From: Opitutia bacterium UBA977
GTDB lineage: Bacteria; Verrucomicrobiota; Verrucomicrobiia; Opitutales; Coraliomargaritaceae
Direction of reading: 5' to 3'
DNA: 12,227 nt
Assembly: GCA_002292345.1 (NCBI GenBank)
Contig: DBBT01000115.1
Coordinates: 1-12,227, forward strand
This document shows, piece after piece, positions 6,692 through 12,227 of this stretch. Position 1 is the stretch's first letter. Every line of letters starts with the position of its first letter. Position numbers and translations under genes: made by a program. The notes beneath the pieces are model-generated. The model was not told the origin of the DNA. It was given only the letters and a program-made list of their open reading frames with translations, and ran no database searches.

Positions 6692-9133
6692 ATGTCATTT
6701 TCACAAAGTAAACATGGTCTCTGTTTAGCTACGGTTCTCACTTTATTCAGCGTATTGCATGTCGGATGCGCTCAAAAAAACGAGGCGCCTGCACTTGGCT
6801 GGCAAATGCCACAGCAGGCCGATGCAATTCATCTCACATGGGTTAAAGGGCCGCCGCAGTTGCAGGCCTTTAATTCGATCGACCAACATCTAGCTGGATT
6901 TCGTGAAGACGCTGCGGTGTTGGCATTTCGGAGTGAGCAGTGGGGTATGTTACTCGACCCGCGCCAGATGACGATGGAGCGGCTGACTGTTACCAAGACT
7001 GCAGATGTGGTGGCGGAGTTGTTAGACTTCTCAAAGATACAGCAACGCTGGGCGCAGAGTAAATTGGAGCTGAGTGCCGAGGTAAATGGTAAGGTTTACC
7101 ATGCCGTTGCTGGGCCGATTCCGCCTCTTGAGGATGACTACAGTTATTCGCCGATTCATATCGTGGAAAGTGGTGACTGGTTTCAACATGTGGCGATCTA
7201 TGATTTAAAATTGCTAGCTGCCGACGGTGCGAAATTGCCTGCCAAGGTATGGTTAGAGATTCGTGCGTGGGGCGATCGTTGCTTGTTTGAATGGTGCGTC
7301 GAACCTGAGAATGACGCACCCCTAGAGCTTCAAGTCAGACTGCAGTCTCAGTCACTGAAGACCGCCGAATCTGCTAAGGCCACTGGCACACGGGTGCAAC
7401 TCGGGCTGGACTTTTCAGATGAGTCGATTCGCCCGATTGTTGCCGATGATCAGTCAGTAAAAATCACCGCAGTGGCTACAGATACATTCGCTCTAGGGCA
7501 GCCTAAGATTGAATATTCGGCTGTGCATGATGCCTGGCAAGTGCTCCTTCCTGAGCTGGACTGGCCAAATAAAGATGTGGCGGCATATAACTCAGACTTA
7601 TTAGACCGCATCTCGCATTATGATCTTAAATTGGCAAACACCACGGATGCACCGCGTGATGTCTGTCTACGATTTGTGCACGACTATCATCCAGCCACTG
7701 GTTATGTACCGATGCTGCTCGATGCGGAGGGCAAACAGACAGGACTGCCGTTGCAGAATAGTAAGAACTGGCATGACTTCCGTCCGTATCCCTACTGGAG
7801 CGTGTGGTTCAATATTACGGCACGCCTGACCTTGGCTCCAAATGCGAATGTCGATTTTGAGTATATTGTTGCGCATGCGCAGTGGCAGGGGGTGCCCGCA
7901 TCGTCCGCCGCGCAACTCAGTCTAGTCGGCTGGGGCTATAATGGATTTTGGACAGAGATGGCGTTGGGCTCTTGGGGCGAGAGTGTTTGTATTCAAGCCG
8001 GTCGCACGATGCGTCGCGCTTTTATTACCGATGTGCGACCGTTCGAAGTCATTGGCCGCAACGGTTTACCGTATGATTGGACTTCAAACGTCGGCGGCGG
8101 CGACATCGGCAAGATCGTCGATGATCAGGGTAAGTTGATCACTTGGCAGGGCAGCGTTCGCGAATATGCGATGATCGGTCCCAACCTGTCGCATGTGCGC
8201 GTGACGGAACGCTCCGACCAGGATCGGATGCGTCTACAAATTGATAGTTACTTGCCCCGTAGTAACTCGATCAATCGTTCCTATTTTAAAGTCAAATTGG
8301 AGGCGCTCGAAGATGTCGCCTTTAACGAACTCGCATTGTTTCAGCTCGGTAATGACTACTACAATGAAATGGAATCGACCAAGATATCATGGGGCAACCT
8401 GGGGGGTCTATCTGCTGAGGCCTCGCCCGCCGCAGCTGAATGGGGCACCGTCATGGAACCTGTGCAATTGTCTGGCGAGCAGCCATGGGTGAGTTTGCAT
8501 GCCAATGCACCTGAGCCAAAGGCAAAAGGACGGGCTGTGCGTGGTCTCGTGATTCGTGACTACCGCGCAGAGCTTGGTGGGGAAGTGTATCACGCGCCGT
8601 GGATCGCTTCCGCACGCACGATGAAGCGGCTGAATGCCGAGTTGGTATTGCCGCCAGAGATTAAGCAACTGAAGGCCGGTGACTCGATTGAGATGACTGT
8701 CGAAATGGATATTTTCCCTCTCAGTGCAGACGCATATTTTGGTGCGGATGCCGCGCTCAGGAAGCGCCTCGAAGCGACGCCTGACAGTTGGCAACTCACC
8801 GCGTATGAAGCGCAGCATCAGCAAGTCCGTATCAATGATAAGGTACAGGGTTTCCCCGCGACCTACGCCTTGGCTGCCGCGAAACGACAGACCTTTACCG
8901 TCAGTAGTCACTCTAAAATGGATACAGTTTGTGTGACGGGCTTACCGAATCCCTTGACATGGGAGCTTGCAGAACGATTCGAGGGTAAGTCAGTTGCCCT
9001 TGGGGAGCGCTTCAGCGTCGAAGCACAACCACAAGTAGTTTACGTTCCAGAAACGGGCACATGGACCGCAGTGCTCTCTTTAGTTTTCCCTAAAGGCAGC
9101 CACGAACGAAGCTTTAGCCTCAACATTCAGTAG
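6692..9133 (+). CDS. Exported 813-residue protein of unknown function
   Basis: I do not recognise this protein. An N-terminal export signal (residues 1-26) ends in LHVGC, an imperfect lipobox with His at the -3 position, followed by a polar AQKNEAP stretch. It may be a lipoprotein anchored at Cys26 or simply secreted. The rest is rich in alternating hydrophobic residues and aromatics, as in beta-sandwich carbohydrate proteins, with no further membrane segments. A Trp/Tyr-rich region (HDFRPYPYWSVWF, 361-373) is followed by a Gly/Trp-rich stretch with WGYNGFWTE (414-422) and GSWGE (426-430), then RRAFITDVRPF (441-451), which look like a conserved core and contain Asp and Glu residues that could be catalytic. 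A C-terminal part (about 640-813) looks like one or two beta domains. Its place, 10 bases after GH95 and 38 before an esterase, suggests a role in breaking or binding the same polysaccharide: a new glycosidase or lyase, or a binding protein. No function is claimed. Confidence 0.85.
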   Translation: MSFSQSKHGLCLATVLTLFSVLHVGCAQKNEAPALGWQMPQQADAIHLTWVKGPPQLQAFNSIDQHLAGFREDAAVLAFRSEQWGMLLDPRQMTMERLTVTKTADVVAELLDFSKIQQRWAQSKLELSAEVNGKVYHAVAGPIPPLEDDYSYSPIHIVESGDWFQHVAIYDLKLLAADGAKLPAKVWLEIRAWGDRCLFEWCVEPENDAPLELQVRLQSQSLKTAESAKATGTRVQLGLDFSDESIRPIVADDQSVKITAVATDTFALGQPKIEYSAVHDAWQVLLPELDWPNKDVAAYNSDLLDRISHYDLKLANTTDAPRDVCLRFVHDYHPATGYVPMLLDAEGKQTGLPLQNSKNWHDFRPYPYWSVWFNITARLTLAPNANVDFEYIVAHAQWQGVPASSAAQLSLVGWGYNGFWTEMALGSWGESVCIQAGRTMRRAFITDVRPFEVIGRNGLPYDWTSNVGGGDIGKIVDDQGKLITWQGSVREYAMIGPNLSHVRVTERSDQDRMRLQIDSYLPRSNSINRSYFKVKLEALEDVAFNELALFQLGNDYYNEMESTKISWGNLGGLSAEASPAAAEWGTVMEPVQLSGEQPWVSLHANAPEPKAKGRAVRGLVIRDYRAELGGEVYHAPWIASARTMKRLNAELVLPPEIKQLKAGDSIEMTVEMDIFPLSADAYFGADAALRKRLEATPDSWQLTAYEAQHQQVRINDKVQGFPATYALAAAKRQTFTVSSHSKMDTVCVTGLPNPLTWELAERFEGKSVALGERFSVEAQPQVVYVPETGTWTAVLSLVFPKGSHERSFSLNIQ

Positions 9134-9140
9134 CGCCTGC

Positions 9141-9158
9141 GTGGGGCAGAATTCCCAC
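9141..9158 (+). other. Small hairpin between genes
   Basis: GTGGG at 9141-9145 pairs with CCCAC at 9154-9158 around an 8-base loop, and TGCG/CGCA just outside could lengthen the stem imperfectly. It is followed by ATTTAATATG and not by a T-run, so it is not a standard terminator. It sits 13 bases before the start codon of the double esterase and may process or stabilise the message or tune translation. Confidence 0.3.
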
Positions 9159-9171
9159 ACCGCAATTTAAT

Positions 9172-11910
9172 ATGCAATCAAAGTATCGCACGTCACTCTT
9201 CGTCGTCCTTGCCGGTCTTTTCGGACTTCAAGGAGCTCAATCAGAAACGCTCCCGCCACTAATTGATGATGCTGCGCCGCAGACACAAGTTGAGCTGTGG
9301 GCGAATTTTGATCCGTGTGCGGAACCGCTCGATGTCGAAATCCTGCACGAATGGGAAGAAGACGGCGTCGTGCTACAGGTGCTCCGTTACCGCGTCGGCA
9401 TCTTCAAGGGCGAGAAGGCCATGGTCGCTGCGATCTATGGCTATCCCAAGGGCGGCGCAAATCTCCCCGGGTTGGTGCAGATCCATGGTGGCGGTCAATA
9501 CGCGGATTACAAAGCATGTCTCGCCAATGCCAAGCGCGGCTATGCGACCATTTCTATCTCATGGGCAGGACGCCTGAACGCACCGAACTATCGCGTCACG
9601 CCTGCCGAAGTGAAACTGTTTTTTGCGAATCAAATCGACGATCCGAATTATAAACTCACCACCGATTGGGGCGCACTCGATGCCTACCATGCGCCTTGCA
9701 GGTTTCCTGGTAGCAATTTCACATTTAACCCGCCGTCCGAACATACCATAGACTCGGTGGCATCTCCCAGAAACAGTGGCTGGTTTATGAGCACCATGGC
9801 TGCGCGCCGGGCATTAACCTTTTTGGAGCAGCAGCCGCAAGTCGATGGCGACAAGCTCGGCGTGTATGGTCACTCGATGGGCGGCAAATTAACCGTGTTG
9901 ACCGCTGGCTCAGATGGGCGTGTCAAAGCAGCCGCGCCCTCCTGTGGTGGTATTAGCGATCGCTACAATGCAAATGCACTGCAGAACAATACCGTCGGAG
10001 ACGGAGCCAGCCTGAGCGCTATTACATGCCCGATCCTATTTCTTTCGCCCGCGAATGATTTCCACGGGCGGGTCAACGACTTGCCCACTGCGATCGAAGA
10101 AATCCGCAGCTCCGATTGGCGCATTACTAGCGCACCGCATCATAATCACCAGGACACCGCCGAATATGAGGTCGCGGCGCAGCTCTGGTTTGATCAATAT
10201 TTGAAAGGCACCTTCCAGTATCCCGAGACCCCAGCACTGCAGTTAAACCTAAGCGCAGCAGGTGGGGTGCCCACAGCACTGGTGCAGGTCGATTCGTCCA
10301 AACCAATCCGCAGCGTCGATATCTATTACACCCAGCAGGGACAGCCCGATGGTGCCAAGGATGATCGCAACAACACTGGAAGTCGCTTTTGGCGACATGC
10401 CTCCGCGACACAACAGGATGGGGCATGGGCGTTTGATTTACCACTGGCCAGCATCGACCGACCGCTCTGGGTCTATGCCAATGTCACCTATGCCTTAGAG
10501 GAACCTGTGTCTACGGCTGGTTACTATTATGCGGTGCGCACGACGGATCAATTCGTGCTGTCGTCACTGGTGCAGATGGTGCCGCCTGAGCATCTTGTCG
10601 CAGCGGGCGCACGCGCTACGCTCAAGCCGTCACTGATGATCGAAACTTTTGCAGACGATTGGCAGAAACAATGGTACAATTATCGTGATGGCTGGGCACG
10701 TAGCACGCACAAGGTCTATGAGCCACAATGGCAGGCGCCGGCGGATGCCAAACTAATGCTGCAGGTTGCCTCCGCCGAAGCGAACAAGCTCGTAGTCAAA
10801 ATCGATGATTCGGCGGCTGAAGTGCCACTCGTCGGTGGTTCTGCATGGGAAGTGGTCGAGCTCTCGGCAGCGGATTTCAAGAACTCCGACGGTCAGCCAT
10901 TGCAGGATTTTCAAGGCATCAAAGAACTCCGCTTGAGTCCGCAGGAAACGCTACGTGGTAAAAACAAACCAGCAGTGAGCTTCGGCGGTGCATGGCGTGG
11001 CGCGGATCCAGTATTCAACGATTTACACTGGAGCGCTGCTCGTCCCAGCCCGGAGCAATCGGTGCCAGTCACGAATGCTGCGAAACATGTAAAGGGGCAA
11101 CCGGATGCGATGTGGACCTATAAAGAGGTCGATGGCAAAGCGCTACAGCTGTCGGTATTTTTGCCGGAAGGGTATGCAAATTCCACGGAACCATTTCCGA
11201 CCTTTGTGGTGTATCACGGGGGCAGTTGGGCCGTCGGGGAAGCTAGTTGGCATTACCCAGATTGCGAGTATTGGGCGAGCCGCGGGATGATTGCGGTGTC
11301 GGTCGATTATCGCCTCAGTCAGCGCGATGGCGTGAAGGTGCCACTCGAATGCGTGAAAGATGCTAAGTCTGCGGTGCGTTTCTTGCGCAACAACGCGGGT
11401 CGCCTTAAGGTCGCTTCCGATAAGATAGTGATCGCCGGTGGTTCCGCGGGTGGGCAACTCGCCGCGGCGATGGCGACCTTAACGAGCCCAGAAACGAATG
11501 ATGATTGTTACGATCTGTCCATCTCATGTGAGCCGAATGCAGTGATTTTGTATAATCCTTATTTCAAATGTGAAGCCTCACTCTCGCCGCCGAACTTTCT
11601 GCGCGCAGGCTTACCACCGTTTATTACTTTTTTAGGTGACCAAGATCCGGCGATTACAGTCGAGAGCATGGTTGAATTCCATGAAGCGCTGAAAGCGCAA
11701 GGGGGCGCGTCAGAATTTTACGTAGGAAAGGGTGGCAAGCATGGCTTGTGCAACGGCCGCAATTCTCATAACCCGTTTTTCTACTGGTCGGTCGAGTTGT
11801 CGGATCAATTTCTAGTCAAGCATGGTATCCTCAGCGGCGAGTCGCTGGTGCAGCCCCCAACCGGAGTCAAGGTGCTACAACCTCAAACAGACTATGACAG
11901 CTATCGTTAA
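9172..11910 (+). CDS. Exported double-domain esterase (two alpha/beta-hydrolase catalytic sites)
   Basis: 912 residues with a signal peptide (about 1-24, ending GAQS). Domain 1 (about 40-345) is an acetylxylan-esterase-like alpha/beta hydrolase: HGGG at 105-108, nucleophile elbow GHSMGG with Ser235, probable acid Asp296, base among His323/His324/His326. A beta-rich tail (about 355-465) follows. An unassigned beta-rich spacer (about 485-620) may be a carbohydrate-binding or linker domain. Domain 2 (about 640-890) resembles the BD-FAE/esterase-lipase type: HGG at 682-684, GGSAGG with Ser758, acid Asp825 (GDQDP), base His857 (GKHGL). Both sites look intact. The likely work is removal of two kinds of acyl group, or acetyls at different positions, from a polysaccharide outside the cytoplasm. 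Domain 1 and its tail resemble the hydrolase part of the protein at 418-1944. No Shine-Dalgarno is visible. The end overlaps the sulfatase start by 17 bases. Substrates are inferred. Confidence 0.88.
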   Translation: MQSKYRTSLFVVLAGLFGLQGAQSETLPPLIDDAAPQTQVELWANFDPCAEPLDVEILHEWEEDGVVLQVLRYRVGIFKGEKAMVAAIYGYPKGGANLPGLVQIHGGGQYADYKACLANAKRGYATISISWAGRLNAPNYRVTPAEVKLFFANQIDDPNYKLTTDWGALDAYHAPCRFPGSNFTFNPPSEHTIDSVASPRNSGWFMSTMAARRALTFLEQQPQVDGDKLGVYGHSMGGKLTVLTAGSDGRVKAAAPSCGGISDRYNANALQNNTVGDGASLSAITCPILFLSPANDFHGRVNDLPTAIEEIRSSDWRITSAPHHNHQDTAEYEVAAQLWFDQYLKGTFQYPETPALQLNLSAAGGVPTALVQVDSSKPIRSVDIYYTQQGQPDGAKDDRNNTGSRFWRHASATQQDGAWAFDLPLASIDRPLWVYANVTYALEEPVSTAGYYYAVRTTDQFVLSSLVQMVPPEHLVAAGARATLKPSLMIETFADDWQKQWYNYRDGWARSTHKVYEPQWQAPADAKLMLQVASAEANKLVVKIDDSAAEVPLVGGSAWEVVELSAADFKNSDGQPLQDFQGIKELRLSPQETLRGKNKPAVSFGGAWRGADPVFNDLHWSAARPSPEQSVPVTNAAKHVKGQPDAMWTYKEVDGKALQLSVFLPEGYANSTEPFPTFVVYHGGSWAVGEASWHYPDCEYWASRGMIAVSVDYRLSQRDGVKVPLECVKDAKSAVRFLRNNAGRLKVASDKIVIAGGSAGGQLAAAMATLTSPETNDDCYDLSISCEPNAVILYNPYFKCEASLSPPNFLRAGLPPFITFLGDQDPAITVESMVEFHEALKAQGGASEFYVGKGGKHGLCNGRNSHNPFFYWSVELSDQFLVKHGILSGESLVQPPTGVKVLQPQTDYDSYR

Positions 11911-12227
11911 ACAAAAATCTTGGCTCATCGTGCTGCTCGGTGCTGTCCTCGCCTTGCAGTCGTTGACCGCAATGAGCCGCGTGCCGAATTTAGCGGCAAT
12001 TCCTGCGCAGGCCGAGCGCCCGAATATACTTTTCATCTTTACCGATGACTGGGGCTGGGGCGACCTTAGCTGTCACGGGCATCCGTATGTTAAGACGCCG
12101 AACATCGACCGCTTGGCGGTCGAAGGCACCGACTTTCAGCGCTTCACGGTCGCCAGTGGTGTATGCTCGCCGAGTCGTGCCGCCGTGGTGACTGGGCAGT
12201 TTCCGGCGCGTCTCAATATCGACGGCC
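11894..12227 (+). CDS. Exported S1-type (formylglycine) sulfatase, N-terminal part
   Basis: The first 111 codons are present; the rest lies beyond the window. Translation from the ATG at 11894 gives a Lys-rich start and a hydrophobic signal (about 9-26), so it is exported. ERPNILFIFTDDWGWGDL (41-58) is the classic sulfatase opening, with Asp51 and Asp52 as calcium ligands. Cys91 lies in GVCSPSRAAVVTG (89-101), the C-x-P-S-R signature whose cysteine is converted to formylglycine by the FGE maturase. This is an S1-family sulfatase acting on sulfate esters of a polysaccharide or its oligosaccharides. The S1 subfamily and sulfate position cannot be decided from this fragment. The start overlaps the end of the double esterase in another frame, suggesting translational coupling. 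An ATG at 11972 would remove the signal peptide and is less likely. Confidence 0.93.
   Translation, partial: MTAIVKQKSWLIVLLGAVLALQSLTAMSRVPNLAAIPAQAERPNILFIFTDDWGWGDLSCHGHPYVKTPNIDRLAVEGTDFQRFTVASGVCSPSRAAVVTGQFPARLNIDG

Noticed and set aside
8408..8911. A 167-codon open frame on the - strand.
   Set aside because: It lies fully inside the 813-residue gene on the opposite strand, has a low-complexity Arg/Leu/His-rich composition typical of antisense shadows, and no domain features.
1..12227. tRNA, rRNA, CRISPR arrays, insertion sequences or attachment sites.
   Set aside because: No clover-leaf pattern, regularly spaced repeats, transposase frames or terminal repeats were seen.

Overview
This 12.2 kb window is one strand of a polysaccharide-degradation locus. 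Every supportable gene lies on the + strand. The content points to a marine Verrucomicrobiota (Puniceicoccales, the Lentimonas/Coraliomargarita type) or a related PVC-group bacterium. It has secreted EF-hand proteins, a sodium:solute symporter (SSS) as the uptake gene instead of SusC/SusD, a family GH95 glycosidase, acetyl-esterase-like alpha/beta hydrolases, a formylglycine-type sulfatase, and mostly no Shine-Dalgarno sequences. The taxonomy is an inference from this content.

Layout. Bases 1-369 are the 3' end of a gene whose product ends in four EF-hands. Bases 418-1944 encode an exported protein with four EF-hands of near-identical spacing at its N-terminus, fused to an alpha/beta-hydrolase esterase. 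A gap of about 340 bases (1945-2286) follows. It holds two perfect palindromes, a possible structured element and a TATAAT box placed just ahead of the next start codon. Then comes a tight co-directional run: SSS symporter (2287-4179), GH95 glycosidase without signal peptide (4216-6681), an exported 813-residue protein I do not recognise (6692-9133), an exported protein with two separate esterase catalytic domains (9172-11910), and the start of an exported S1-type sulfatase (11894-12227, cut by the window edge). Gaps in this run are 36, 10 and 38 bases, and the last pair overlaps by 17 bases, so it is probably one operon.

How the genes may work together (inference): secreted sulfatase and esterases remove sulfate and acyl groups from an algal polysaccharide outside the cytoplasm. 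The SSS protein imports the released sugar or short oligosaccharide. The cytoplasmic GH95 enzyme removes terminal L-fucose (or L-galactose). A sulfated, acetylated fucan such as fucoidan is the simplest substrate guess, but the sequence does not prove it. The unknown 813-residue protein, between a glycosidase and an esterase, is the best candidate for a new activity. The duplicated EF-hand module and the double esterase are the other unusual architectures.
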